Assembly: GCA_032622095.1 (NCBI GenBank)
Contig: CP136065.1
Span: 66,581,031 to 66,645,030 of the forward strand
Direction: 5' to 3'
Source of the DNA: Siphonodentalium dalli
Lineage: Eukaryota > Mollusca > Scaphopoda > Gadilida > Siphonodentaliidae
DNA length: 64,000 nt
Shown here: positions 1-11,177 of the stretch, one piece after another
Numbering within the stretch: the first letter of the stretch is position 1
Layout of the letters: each line of letters opens with the position of its first letter
Notes under the pieces: generated by a model
What the model saw: the letters and a program-made list of their open reading frames with translations, nothing else
Database searches by the model: none
What the model was told of the DNA's origin: nothing
Made by a program: the position numbers and the translations under genes

Positions 1-326
1 CTTATAGCTCACTCTTTATATGCTGCATATAAACACAAAGTGGATTATATCACATACTATCATTATACTATACTATTAGTATTTTTTGAGGAAATTTTCA
101 TCATTTGGTAACTATTATTTCAAAATTGTAACCAATAACAAAGGCCATCCGTGCCTTTCATGTGTTTTGCATGGAAGCCTCAGTATGTGTTAGACCTAAA
201 TAGGTATATAGGTTCATGTCTATTTACATGATCCTTGCCCTTAAAATCATACTGGGGTCATTCTATATGACTTGCACATTACAATATTAACATAAAATAA
301 TCTACAAATAAGTTATCAATTTTTAT
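1..326. other. AT-rich non-coding DNA
   Basis: No coding potential or recognisable repeat boundary is visible. The stretch probably belongs to the intron upstream of the hydrolase exon at 874. Confidence 0.4.
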
Positions 327-846
327 TTAAAGATGGATTTTCTCTTCATATAACAAATTTTAAATAGTTTTGTGAGTATAAAATAATAAAAATGAATGAA
401 GACCCCTTTCGGGAAATGCTTCTATCAATTAATATGGAATTTATTTCAAATTTTCTGATAAAGCAATGATTAAAAGGGACATATATTGTTACACTTTTTA
501 TTACAGACCATTCAGATAGCGATAGAGATTGTTAGAGCGCTCAACTGTCAAATGTCCAAGATTGATTGTTTGTATCGTTTTATTCCATAGTTATATGTGA
601 TAATGAGTATAATTAACATTTATTTGTGACAAAATTACACAGAAAATTTCTGGTCTCTGTTAACAGTAACCACTATTGGTCATTAGCTAAACGAACACCC
701 CATGTTTATACCAGAAAATATGTTTGAAATATAAACATAATTAATCATTAGAAGCATTTCTGTAGAGAGGTCTTCGATTCATATCCAACATTTTATACCC
801 TGGAAACTATATAAGACATGTTTACAAAGAGATAGACCATCTTTAA
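327..846. mobile_element. Foldback MITE, family E, copy 1
   Basis: The left end TTAAAGATGG and the right end CCATCTTTAA are inverted copies, and the similarity continues inward through roughly 100 bases on each side (stretches reading TATAAAATAAT and GAAATGCTTCTATCAATTAA on the left have inverted counterparts near 740-800). Related copies lie at 38458-38833 and, as a half element, at 22165-22338. TTAA may be the target site, which would fit piggyBac-like insertion, but the terminal bases are ambiguous. The right end stops 27 bases before the splice acceptor at 873. Confidence 0.65.
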
Positions 847-873
847 CTGTATATACTTTTCTTTGTTCTACAG

Positions 874-2778
874 ATTCCAGGTCATCTGATGGCTGTTGAT
901 TCAATGAAAACACCCAGGGTGATGTTTTATGGATTGAATGACCCATTTATTTCAAAAAACCATGGGATGATCGAGGAATATTCAAAATATTTGGGATTAG
1001 ATGAAGGCCATTTCACAACGTATGATGAAAAAAAGACTGAACAAGGAGGTAAAAAATTCCTAACTACTGAACATGTTCAATTAATTTTTACATCTCTACA
1101 TACAATCCAGTATGACAAAAATTATCTTTGAAAAGCTGATGATTATCTTATCAGATTTACAGTAATGCTCTAAATAATCAACTCCTTAACCACAGCAGAA
1201 TTATGGGTAACTTTTCAGGTTTTAGTCGGAAATATAGCTTGTTGCCATTCATCGGTAAGCACTCAGTGAAAGCTTTCCGATGAATGGCAACAAGCCATAT
1301 TTCCGACTAAATCCTAATAGTTACCCATAATTCATCAGTAGATGAGGTCACCAAAGGGTGAATTTAGTTATGCTAGCCTGCTGTGCGGGACAGTGTCACT
1401 AAATTCACCCTCTGGGGACCTCATTCTGCCAATGAGAGACACACTATTTCAAGCCTCTTGGGACCTCATTCTGCAAATGACAGACACACTTTAAGTTCAA
1501 AGCTTGTTTACGAATATTTGGGTTTGAAAAATTGGCCAATTATTATTTTTTTGGCTAAAAAATATCTGCCTGATGGTTAGGTATGCTACTCAAAGTCTCA
1601 AACCGAAGCGACCTCTAAATAAGAAGCTCAAATGGCCGCTGTATTCTGATTTCACGCTATATTCCCTGAGAAATGAACTATTTTGTTTATCTGGCCTGAT
1701 GTTCAGTTAGACAAACCAGCTAATGATTTAAATTGTTATATGCCAATTATGGCAATGTGGATGTCGGATCTAATAACATAAAAAGGGTACATAGTGCCAC
1801 TCCAGCCACCGGACTGGCAGGTAACAAACAGTATGAGGAGTCGACTGACAAACAATGTCGACTGAACTTTCGGCTATCTTCAAGTCAACAAAGGAAGACT
1901 GAATTGTAAAACGACTGATTATTCTGTCACACATATAATTTATGATATGAGTTTAAAATAGGTGATTAGGTGTATGTATATCGTGATATAGGAAGGTACT
2001 AAGTATCTGCAGAACATATAAAAGAGATGGGAATGTGTTATGGTTCAGGTTCCCAATTTGTATAGGTACTGATTCTCTCGTCGATCATGATGACAGTTGT
2101 GAGGCAGTGTCCAGGAGCGGTTTACAGGAATTTGTAAAAGAGATTTGGAAATAAAGTTTAAATAGCCAAAAACTAATAATTTGGAACAGTTAAAAATGTT
2201 ACTCATATTTTTGAAAGGTCGAAATGACACCGGAAAGCATCATCAGCTGCTTGTGCTTAATTTTATGACTCCCTAAGCGGTCGCCACATTTATCCTTTTC
2301 AGCACTTAACTAGCAAAATACAGTAATGCCCTAAATAATCGACTCCTTAACCACAGCAGAATTATGGGTAATTTTTCAGGATTTAGTCGGAAATATGGCT
2401 TGTTGCCATTCATCGGGAAGCTCTCAGTGAGAGCTTTCCGATGAATGGCAACAAGCCATATTTCTGACTTAATCCTGAAAAATTACCCATAATTCTGCTG
2501 TGGTTAAGGAGTTGTTTATTTAGGGCATTACTGTATGTGCCTCACTCATCACTCACATCAAATATTCCCTGAGAAATGAACTGTTTTGTTATCTGGCCTA
2601 ATTATGAGTTAGATAAACCAGCTAAGATTATAAATTTGATTTATTTTCAGTGAGAAGCTATCCCAGAGGTGTGATATTCAAGGACGGCGATCATTATCTA
2701 CAGCTCCATGAAAAATACCGACAAGTCATCATCAACGAACTCTGGCAATTGTTACAGTTCGTTGAGAAAGGCAGATAA
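874..2778 (+). CDS. Alpha/beta-hydrolase, C-terminal two exons (SERHL/MEST-like)
   Basis: Two exons are joined: 874-1048 and 2651-2778. The first follows a TTCTACAG acceptor and ends at GAG|GTAAAA. The second follows TTATTTTCAG, and the reading frame continues exactly across the junction (phase 1) to a TAA at 2776-2778, giving 100 residues. In exon 1 the motif YGLNDPF has the form of the loop holding the catalytic acid of alpha/beta hydrolases. In exon 2 KDGDHYLQLHE matches the usual G-x-H-x-x-x-x-E context of the catalytic His. The order acid loop, roughly 50-residue spacer, His, then a last amphipathic helix is that of serine hydrolase-like proteins and MEST-type epoxide-hydrolase relatives. 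That subfamily name is inferred from memory of motif patterns. The nucleophile-elbow exons must lie upstream of the window. Substrate and location are unknown. Confidence 0.75.
1160..1338. mobile_element. Tc1/mariner-like palindromic MITE, family A, copy 1 (3' truncated)
   Basis: Starts CAGTAATGCTCTAAATAATC and folds back on itself around the hairpin GCACTCAGTGAAAGC. The right arm stops at TTACCCATAATTC, so the outer right end is missing. It lies in the hydrolase intron. The complete version is copy 2 at 2321-2533. Confidence 0.75.
1343..1500. mobile_element. hAT-like palindromic MITE fragment, family C
   Basis: Contains GATGAGGTCACCAAAGGGTG and its inverted partner CACCCTCTGGGGACCTCATT, followed by a second GGGACCTCATTCTGCAAATG and ACAGACACAC. 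These are the diagnostic parts of family C, whose intact copy at 39659-39912 has an 8-base target duplication. Outer ends are degraded. Confidence 0.6.
1655..1738. repeat. Direct repeat, copy 1 of an intron segment
   Basis: ATATTCCCTGAGAAATGAAC and the following about 75 bases recur at 2563-2640, immediately before the acceptor of the second hydrolase exon. Copy 1 is not followed by an exon. Confidence 0.6.
2321..2533. mobile_element. Tc1/mariner-like palindromic MITE, family A, copy 2 (complete)
   Basis: A 213-base near-perfect palindrome with ends CAGTAATGCCCTAAATAATC and its complement, flanked on both sides by TA (2319-2320 and 2534-2535). This is the target duplication of Tc1/mariner-type elements. 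The centre is a GCTCTCAGTGAGAGC hairpin. It has no coding capacity and would be mobilised in trans. Confidence 0.88.
2563..2640. repeat. Direct repeat, copy 2, ending at the exon 2 acceptor
   Basis: Second copy of the segment at 1655-1738. It ends just before the polypyrimidine tract of the acceptor at 2650, so this copy supplies the working intron end. Confidence 0.6.
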
Positions 2779-2872
2779 ATCATGAATTTCTAATGAGTTT
2801 CAAACATTGTTAATGTGTGTCATTCTAAATGGTCCCATTAGTCAGTTGACCCTTTCACAGTCGAAGGCTTAA

Positions 2873-3501
2873 CCCTTTCTATACTAAAGCTTCATTTATA
2901 TAATAAGTAGTTATCCCATAGGAAATGTTCAGATAATAAGTTCAACAAATGACCGGAACTTATTATCTAAGCTTTTCCCTTAACCCTTTCATGAATGAAG
3001 CTGCATTGGTACAGCAATAAACATCATGTGCCAGTGCATTCTCTTATATATTCCAGTCTCCCAAAGGGAGCCTCGCATATATAAGAGAAATCACTGGCTT
3101 GCAAGGTCAAGGTAAATATTATTAGGCCAATGCATTCTCTTATATATGTGAGGCTCTCTATGGGAGACTTGCATATTTATATAAGAGAATACATTGGCAC
3201 ATGGTTTTTGTAAGATTTCAGAAAGCTCCAGTCACAGAATGGTTAACCCTTTCTATACTAAAGCATCAATAATGAATAGTTATCCCATAGGAAATGTTCA
3301 GATTACAAGTTCAACAAATGACCATAGGTCGTTTGTTGAACTTATTATTTAAACATTTCCCTCAATAAATATGACTCCTTATCTAGTTTTATTTATCTGT
3401 CGTCTGTTTGTATTACCTGTACATCCTTCCAAATAAGTAATAGACCATTCCGATTTGCACTTTTTTAACTGACTGGGAGAATCCATTTGGTATAGAAAGC
3501 G
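2873..3501. mobile_element. Cluster of piggyBac-like MITEs
   Basis: TTAA followed by CCCTTTCTATACTAAAGC occurs at 2869 and again at 3243. The matching right end, GGTATAGAAAGCGTTAA, closes at 3505. Between them (2984-3242) sits a different insert starting TTAA CCCTTTCATGAATGAAGC, with two hairpins of the TATATATGCGAG type at about 3033-3200, followed by TTAA. The TTAA flanks and CCC-starting ends are piggyBac features. The 3243-3501 copy resembles 45054-45696. An AATAAA at 3016-3021 could serve the hydrolase as a poly(A) signal, but it lies inside the insert. Confidence 0.6.
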
Positions 3502-3505
3502 TTAA

Positions 3506-3970
3506 ATCGATGTTCTTCTGAATGATCTTCTTAGTTCTTACACAATATGGTTGAACACAACATCATCAGGAAGATATTCCTGTGCATTATCCTGAAAATG
3601 TGCCAAACAGAATGTTACTTTATGTCAACATATCGAAATAGATATAAATTTTTATTCAGACCTGATATTTGCTGAATTATCGAACCAGTCCAAATTTATT
3701 CCAGTAAAGTAATTGCATTTTATCCTACATCCCGAATCTTCCCAAGAACAACAACACCCATATATTGCATTACATTTCTGCATGAAATGACTATAATCAC
3801 TTCAACTACATGTATGTATTCCACAACATATATCTGCACAAGGACATTCCGTCAAAACTGGAATGTATCGAAAGTGCATGTGTTGAGATATTATTCATTT
3901 TAATTCGGAGCATTTGCATTGCGTTAACTACACCTTTATTTTTAATAGATATTTGGTACAGCTGCATGGT
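3506..3970. other. Intergenic DNA without recognised features
   Basis: AT-rich, no convincing open frame. The phrase GATATTTGGTACAGCTGCAT near 3950 recurs with one change near 5168, so parts are repeat-derived. Confidence 0.4.
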
Positions 3971-4135
3971 ATATAAGGATTAACTGTCATGTGGACTGTT
4001 TTTATGGAGATGTAACCGTGAGGTAAGTGGACATAACTTGTGTAAAACCCAAAGGGTTTTACATACAAGTTATGACCACTTACCTCACGGTTACATCTCC
4101 ATAAAAATAGTCCACATGACAGTTAATCCTTATAT
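3971..4135. repeat. Near-perfect 165-base palindrome
   Basis: Arms of about 78 bases, beginning ATATAAGGATTAACTGTCAT and ending in its complement, pair almost without mismatch around the loop CCCAAAGGG. Probably another MITE, but no flanking duplication is evident. Confidence 0.8.
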
Positions 4136-4525
4136 TTATATACATTTAGCGAAAAAGCCACTTTTGTAAATGTATTTAAATCGAAAAGTGTATCGTGACA
4201 AAAACAGCCCAAAATACCCAATAGAACCCTTGGCAAAAGTTAATAGGAACAATTTCTCTTCATATTGAAACCCGATGATGTATTAAGTCAATCCTGCGCG
4301 AGTCCAAATGCGCCCAAAACATTACGCGTTCGTCTTTCCAAACCCAATGACGTATCGATGGTGTTATGAGCTTGGTGTTACGAGGCGTTGCGCATTCACC
4401 GAGAAATAACTGCAACTAGCCACGTGGGCGCCGACCAATCAGAATGCTGGATTTAGTGATGACAACACTTAGTATGTAAATATATGTACTTGTGTCTGAG
4501 AATTGCCGATCGTTGCCCTCTTTAA

Positions 4526-4951
4526 CCCTTTACCCAACAGAACGGCCCTGTGCCAATGCATTCTCATATATATGCGAGTCGACCATAGGTCGCCTCGCAT
4601 ATATAAGAGAATGCATTGGCTTAACACATATTAAAAATGATAAAATTGTCAAAGAATGTAGAAAAAAATTATAAAATTGTTAAAGAATGTAAGAAAAAAT
4701 CGTAAAAAGTGTTAAAAAAGAATTTGTTTAGGCCAATGCATTCTCTTATATATGCGAGGCGACCTATGGTCGACTCGCATATTGAAGAGAATGCATTGGC
4801 ACAGGGCATAACTGTAACCATCACAATGTGGTCAATGAACCAGTTCCAATTATATCCATATTTGTATGGTGTTATTGAGACAGACCGAAGATATTTTAGG
4901 CTGTTGAAGCTTTATTTGGGCGTTTTTGGCCGCTTTGTTGGGTAAAGGGTT
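4526..4951. mobile_element. piggyBac-like MITE, type 1, copy 1
   Basis: Left end TTAA CCCTTTACCCAACAGAACGG pairs with right end CCGCTTTGTTGGGTAAAGGG, followed by TTTTAA (a slightly altered TTAA). Inside are two palindromes of the CCAATGCATTCTC / GAGAATGCATTGG kind at about 4552-4620 and 4732-4800. The copy at 29321-29750 has perfect TTAA flanks and defines the family. Confidence 0.8.
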
Positions 4952-5164
4952 TTAATGGGTTTTTGAGACCATGCAAATTTTTTTTGGATTGGGTGAGATT
5001 CGTACCCCGGCCTGTGGCGGCAAGCAGGCCATGCAACTCAAAGTCCGACGTCAATACCAGACGGCCACCGAAGCGACCTTTAAATAAGAGGCTCAAATGG
5101 CCACTGTATTCCGATGTCGCACTTAGGACAATATTTGCACGTTGTAAGGTTTCTGTGTTAGATA

Positions 5165-5360
5165 TATGGTAGATATTTGGCACAGCTGCATGTTATATGT
5201 ACTTGACTCCAAGACATGCCGAACATTGTCCTTTGTACATGCCTGGGACTATATAACACACAAGGCACCAATTTAAAAAAAAAATTGCACTCTCCTTTGT
5301 ACATGCCTGGGACCATATAACTCACAAGGTGCCAGTTTAAAAAAAACAAAATGCTGATCA
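5165..5360. repeat. Short tandem duplication
   Basis: CCTTTGTACATGCCTGGGAC followed by CATATAAC-type sequence, CACAAGG and a run of A occurs twice about 72 bases apart. Neither strand codes for a recognisable protein. Confidence 0.5.
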
Positions 5361-5384
5361 TGCCAAAACTACCAAATTTGTTAT

Positions 5385-5665
5385 ATACGCCCTATAAACA
5401 GACCGTTATTACAGTCGGAGCATCATATATGAATATAGTTAGGGAATAATATCAAAAGAGCGTGGTGATATTTCTGTGTGTTAAGTCTCCAGTCTGGTGG
5501 CCCGGAACATTCACAATGGGTTAACAATACGTTTTGGATTTTGATCATTATATGTAACGGAGATGCTGAACATTCCAAAACTACAATATATGTTATATAG
5601 GCCATATAGATGGGACCGTTATTACAGTCGGAGCCTCATGCAGATATAAATATGTGGTTAGTGAA
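5385..5665. repeat. Direct repeat pair
   Basis: GACCGTTATTACAGTCGGAG occurs at about 5401 and again at about 5612, with related flanks (CCAAAACTAC upstream in both). The spacer carries no open frame. Confidence 0.5.
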
Positions 5666-5689
5666 TTTATTGAAAGCATATGTCTCATG

Positions 5690-6560
5690 GAGTCGCCAGG
5701 CAGAGCCAGGGACATAGAAATTCTTAATTGGTCTTCTGCTCCAGAACCGCAAGACTGAGTTGGGTCATATTGGTGTTGACGGTCCCTAGGTGACTGGCAT
5801 TCATATTTGTTCAAAAGGGGCCACCAGGTCAGATAGGGGGTGGAGCCAGGGGCATACATATTTCCATCCATAGTAATTCTTAAAACGGCTACTTCTCAAG
5901 AACCATCAGTCCTATTTAGCTTATATTTAGTTTGGAGGTTCCTTGTGTGAAAGGGTTTCAAATTCGTTCAAATGGGGTCACCAGGTCAAACAAGAGAAGA
6001 GCCAAGGACATAACTCATTCCCTCCAAGTTAATTCTTAAAAGCTCTTCTCCAGAACTTTACGACTGAATGGGGTGACTGGGATTCTGATTTGTTTGAATG
6101 GGGCCACCAGTTCTATTATGGGAGGAGCCAGTGACATAACTATTTACTTTTACGGTAATTCTTAAATGTTTTCTTCACAAGAACCATCTGGCCTTTTTAG
6201 ATTATATTTGGTATGGAAGGTCCTTGGGCGACTGGAATTCAGATTTGTTAAAATGTGGTCACTCGGTCAAACAGGGGCGGTGCCAGAGACATAATTATTT
6301 CTCTTCATAGTAATTGTTAATATGCCTTCTTCATAAGAACCATCATGTCTATTTAGCTGACATGTAGTAGGAGGGTCCTTTTGTGACTGTGATTCAAATT
6401 TATTAAGATGATCACCAGGTCAAATAGGGGTGACGACCGGGACATATCTCCTTAGTAATCCTTAAAATATCTTCTCTCCAAGAGTTGTCAGGCCAGTTAG
6501 CTCATATATAGTTTGGATGATCCTTGTGTGAGTTGGATACAGATTTGTTTAAATGGCTGT
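5690..6560. repeat. Degenerate tandem repeat, unit about 155 bases
   Basis: Five to six imperfect units. Each contains GTAATTCTTAA-like, CAAGAACCATC-like, GGTCCTTGTGTGACTGG-like and CACCAGGTCAAATAGGGG-like stretches in the same order. Starts of the AATTCTTAA motif fall near 5718, 5875, 6032, 6157, 6312 and 6452. No conserved frame runs through the units. They look like old mobile-element internal repeats. Confidence 0.7.
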
Positions 6561-6858
6561 AAATTGGAGTGGGATTTTAGGTGAGTGTGTCAACAACGCT
6601 AAACCCTGATACAGAAAGGTTGTATATACACATGCCTTTGACGTAACAGAATTATCCCAACTGATTTCACCAGCTAGTTTACGTCAAAGGAAACTTGGGA
6701 CTCTTTGCAAGGGAGTGTCTTCAGGGGGTGGATCGACACCCTGCTGAGTGAAAAATGGCTTTTACAGTATTTATCGGGTGTGACATGGTTCAAGTCATGT
6801 AATTGTTCATGCTGTGTTAGATCTGGCAACCGTTCGGAACATTTTCAGCAGTTTAAGC

Positions 6859-7235
6859 TTGGGCTGTAATGATACACTTGGTCATGATATGCTGCGATTC
6901 ACGATAAATGATCAATGATATGATACATATCACGATACACTAAATTAGTGTTTCCAAATGAATAACATCTGAGAGGATCAACATGTTTACAACTGGAGGT
7001 AAAGTACATTTTAAACTGAAACATAGTTTAATTGTTAGCTAGATTACTCAAATACGCATAATACATGTATACATGTAAACTTGAGATAATATTGCAGGTT
7101 TTGCTCTTTTACACATGCCCATCTTCAGAAAGTACTTGATTTCCTGTATCGCGATACAAATGACACGACTCGATACGTGTATGGCTTGAATGTGTATCGT
7201 GGTACATTGAATTCAGAATGAATCGTTAAAGTACT
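6859..7235. mobile_element. hAT-like non-autonomous element
   Basis: Flanked by AGTTTAAGC on both sides (6850-6858 and 7236-7244), an 8- or 9-base target duplication. Ends are only weakly inverted: GGCTGTAATGATACAC on the left and, read on the other strand, CTTTAACGATTCATT on the right. Further GATACA and CGATACA motifs lie near both ends. The duplication is the main evidence. Confidence 0.5.
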
Positions 7236-7440
7236 AGTTTAAGCTGTGGACCTTATTCTGCTTTGGCCTCAACTGTTATGGGAGACCTTGGTTAAGATTG
7301 AAGTTCCACAGTTGAAGTTGGTGTTGTTGACCCTTTTGTCACCTTGATTATGCAACTTACTTTTCTGCATATTAGGGGATAGAGAAACTGAACAGAAGTA
7401 ACTAAACAATGTTATTTTGAGTCTATAGATACTTTTCAGA

Positions 7441-7557
7441 AGATGAGACCTAAGCATAATGAGGTCACCAGAGGGTGAATTTGGTGATGCTTCCCTATAT
7501 GGGGTAGCATAACTAAATTCACCATCTGGTGACCTCATTCTGCAAATTTCAAGGCTT
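7441..7557. mobile_element. hAT-like palindromic MITE fragment, family C
   Basis: AATGAGGTCACCAGAGGGTG pairs with its inverted copy CACCATCTGGTGACCTCATT around TGATGCTTCCCTATATGGGG. It is followed by CTGCAAATTTCAAGGCTTG, an abbreviated version of the family right end TTTCAAGGCTTG. Confidence 0.7.
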
Positions 7558-7559
7558 GT

Positions 7560-8150
7560 ATATGGCTGTTATACTCTTGTCGCAACCAAAAGCCACTTCA
7601 TCAAGACCTTAAATGTAAACTTCTTGTAACATCCCTTAAAAACTCGGGGGAAAGATTACAAAGACAGAATCATCCACTTCAAATTTATTCTATACAAGGC
7701 GGGCATCACCATACTTTTTTCTGTGTTTTCATTGATCGCATCAGCTACTCACTCTGAGACCCTCGCCAGTCAGTGTATGTATGTATTTACATATTTATAC
7801 CAAATAATTTTCGCTATGCATGTATATGGGCCACATGGGCTTGTAACATAGCTGCACGCTCCACTGCACCTGCGCTGCATGCCCTTATACGCTGTCCCTA
7901 TATAAGGCGCCTGTTTTACGTTACGCAGTATTGTAGCTCTACTACACTATATAATTATACTATCAAAACATAAACCAGTCATGTATAGGGATGGTTCATA
8001 AGGGCAGGGTGGACAGAGGCAGCAGAGCTGGTTTCAAACCCCTGTGCTATGCACTGCCACTATATATTTGACCACGTGTATGCTTGTAAAATCGGTGTTC
8101 CCATTCTTATTGTGGGTCGCTCTTTTCCAGATATGTCACAATTCTACTTA
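7560..8150. other. Intergenic DNA without recognised features
   Basis: No exon-like frame with supportable splice sites. Short open frames here show no recognisable protein motif. Confidence 0.35.
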
Positions 8151-8401
8151 CAGTATTGCCCTAAATAATCGACCCCTTAACCACAACAGAATTATGGGTA
8201 ACTTTTCAGGATTTAGTCGGAAATATGGCTTGTTGCCATTCATCGGAAAGCTTTCACTGAGAGATTTTTTGGTGCTATGCATCGGAAAGCTCTCACTGAG
8301 AGCTTCCGATGAATGTCAACAAGCCATATTTCCGACTAAATACTGAAAAGTTACCCATAATTCTGCTGTGGTTAAGGGGTCGATTATTTAGGGCATTACT
8401 G
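8151..8401. mobile_element. Tc1/mariner-like palindromic MITE, family A, copy 3 with duplicated tip
   Basis: CAGTATTGCCCTAAATAATC at the left and its complement at the right, flanked by TA at 8149-8150 and 8402-8403. It is 251 bases rather than 213 because the hairpin tip is partly duplicated (CATCGGAAAGCTYTCACTGAGAG occurs twice in a row). Confidence 0.87.
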
Positions 8402-8409
8402 TAACTGAT

Positions 8410-9206
8410 ATTTCTAAACCGCAATTACAATGTTACAAATGTACTTAAGGGGTTTCCACACATAACCTATCTCTGAATGTGGAAAAGTTAAGATGGACCT
8501 ATACAGAAAACTACTTAATTGGTAAGCTGGTACAACCCCAAGAAGGAATCTATGCAGTGTTCATGTTGGCCCGAAAAATTGTTTGGCCAATAGTTTGGCC
8601 AATTCTGATCATGTCCATACCTTCAAATACCGTGTCTAGACTTCTTTAATCCCACCATTGTTACTTGACAATATACTACTACCCACTGTATACCATTCAA
8701 CCTTATGACAGACAAAGAATTCATTTGTGTTACTCCTGATTACTGTTTTATTACATTGTTTGATAGTACACTGCCATGAGCGCCATGTGTTACCCATTAA
8801 GCTGTATCACATAATCAATTAGCAGATGGTGATACTATACATTTTCATGTTGCTCCCCTTACAAATTCAATTTGGGTTTTTGAATTAGATTTCTGATTTT
8901 GGGGTAAAAAAAAAGAAGAATTTTTTTTTGCCGTTTTTGAAAAGAATCTGTCATTGGCCAATTTGGCCTATGTCAGCATGAACCCTGAATCTATGCAATC
9001 TGAAGACCACATCATGCAAATTATATTTTAATAAAAATGTCAAAACGATGATTTTGATCATATTTTTTAAGGCAAATTTTGGGAAGAGCATTCTCAGCAA
9101 ATATACAAATTGATTGGGAATTAATAACAGCCATGCTAAATACATGATATGAATTAATGAAAGGCTCGAATGACTATTTAATTCAGAGCAACACTGCTTC
9201 AAGAAT
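8410..9206. other. Intergenic DNA, no gene supported
   Basis: A 147-codon open frame on the minus strand (8951-9394) overlaps an inverted repeat and shows only low-complexity hydrophobic sequence, so it is not called. TTGGCCAATAGTTTGGCC near 8583 is a short local repeat. Confidence 0.35.
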
Positions 9207-9516
9207 GTTAACAGAATGTTAGTTATGGGCTGGAAAATCGTGAGCAGCCATTTATTTGCAAGAACTGTTGCAATGAACAACAAAGCAGCCACACATATTT
9301 CAGCCCAATGAATACAAATATTGGTATGCCGGCTTGTCCACTCAAACAGGGAGCAATCAACTGGAAATAGGCCACAGAATGAGATATATGTCAACTGGAC
9401 ATTTGGATACCGGTATGGACCTGGGACCTAAAACTCATCTCAGCACAAATGTTTACATGAGTTCTTGCAAATGGCTGTTCAAAAAATTTCAGCGCACAAC
9501 TAACATTCTGTTAAGG
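9207..9516. repeat. Inverted repeat (foldback), about 310 bases
   Basis: TTAACAGAATGTTAGTTATG at the left has an inverted partner ending at 9516 (CAACTAACATTCTGTTAA), and GCAGCCATTTATTTGCAAGAAC pairs with GTTCTTGCAAATGGCTGTTC. Related fragments (CCAGCCCAAACTGGAATA, CTCATCTCAGCTCAAATTT) recur near 9910-10010. Confidence 0.6.
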
Positions 9517-11170
9517 TGTAGACACATGTTTTTCATAAATCCAGTCAAAAATTGTAAGAGATTTTCAACAAAGAATTTCTCTGGAACTATCTGGTGAAAA
9601 TTCTTGAATTTCACATATCATCATTTTCATTGTATATAGAATCTGAGAATTAAGAGACGACCAATACAATGGATTTTTAATATCACATTTGAGCGGTTGA
9701 ACATATTATTTAATTTTTTGTCCCTTTTGATATCAAGAACTGCTAAAATAATTAATAATTTCACACAAAAATCCAATCACCAAATAGCTTATTGTCTTGA
9801 CTCTATGAGAGGAGTCTTCATTTAAATCATAATGTTGAGTTAAATTTTTAATTGCATAATATATCATACCCCCAAATATTATAATGAAAATAAAGCAGTC
9901 ACAATTATTCCAGCCCAAACTGGAATAAGGCCATGCACAGTGTTACGAGATATGGTGGTCAGCGTTAACATGGTTATGAACCCATGACCTGGATCTCATC
10001 TCAGCTCAAATTTTCATTGATTATGACATGAATATTCTCAAATATTGAAAAGTATTTATGGGTATAGTAGCCTTTCTAAATGAAAATGATAATTACATTT
10101 CGGGAATCAAGAATTATCTTCAGATATGATTTCGTGGATATATGAACTGCACTTTTGAAACATCTATTTTATAGAGGTTCTTGGTCCCTGAGTTCACCTG
10201 AGAACTAAATTTTACATATTGTTCATGCCATAAAAGTAAAGTAAATGAGGTTATAAGTTCCAACGGGTTGATAGTTCTTATAGTATAGCGGCTAAGACCA
10301 ATATTATGGGGGAATCATGCACTTTTTAGTAGAAGCATGAAACTTTGTATACACCTTCAGGGACATATATGAAACAAATTCTGATATGGACCCAACTCAA
10401 ATAACCACTTTGTTGGTCGTCACAACGACTTTCGGAAACCACCCGATTTTTTTGACAAAAAAAACATGTTTTTTTCATAAGATGATCACTGTGCATAGCA
10501 AAAGTGTATTTAGAAGGTAGTTTTGCAGTTTTTATCAATATTACTGTCGATAGATGCATTCATGGTTCCAAACCTCCAATTACAACAACAACAACAACAT
10601 TTTACATGAAACTCATTGACTCTTAATAGTTCATCATGTTCATGGGCTGGTAGGACCCATCATGTACCCCCGCATTACTCAACTTCTTTGGTATTGTCAT
10701 GTGCCTGTATTGTTCAGGAAAAATTATGTTACCAGCAAATTTTTTGGGTCCTAATGTTGGGTAGGCCTACCTACTGGGTCAAAGTTACTAAGTTTCCTTT
10801 TGTTTTCGCCCATGATGGGGAGGGGGAACGGTAATCCCATATAAGTAATGTGTCATTTTGGTAGGTACATGTATTTGGTTACTGTATCTACTGGTAGCAA
10901 AACCAATATTATGTTGCCATTGATGACGTTGACATGCAACAGCGATGAAAGCACAAATTCATAATAGTATGGGAGCTGATGGGGTACCCCTGCACCCTCA
11001 TCCCAAGACTTAACTTCACCCACTCATTTCCTTCCTTATTGTGACCTTCAACCTCTTAGCAATGTTAACACAAAACTTGAAAAGGTGGCTGTGTAGACAC
11101 AAGACAAGACGGCGTCAGAGTCAGACACGGCCGCCCATTATCAGACGAGGCACTATAAGTCAGTTTGGGG
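9517..11170. other. Intergenic DNA without recognised features
   Basis: AT-rich. A short (CAA)n-type run is at about 10585-10600. No exon or transposon boundary could be supported. Confidence 0.35.
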
Positions 11171-11177
11171 CAAACTA

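Noticed and set aside
8951-9394. 147-codon open frame, minus strand, hydrophobic
   Set aside because: It overlaps the inverted repeat at 9207-9516, lies in AT-rich DNA, and shows no ordered membrane topology or recognisable motif.
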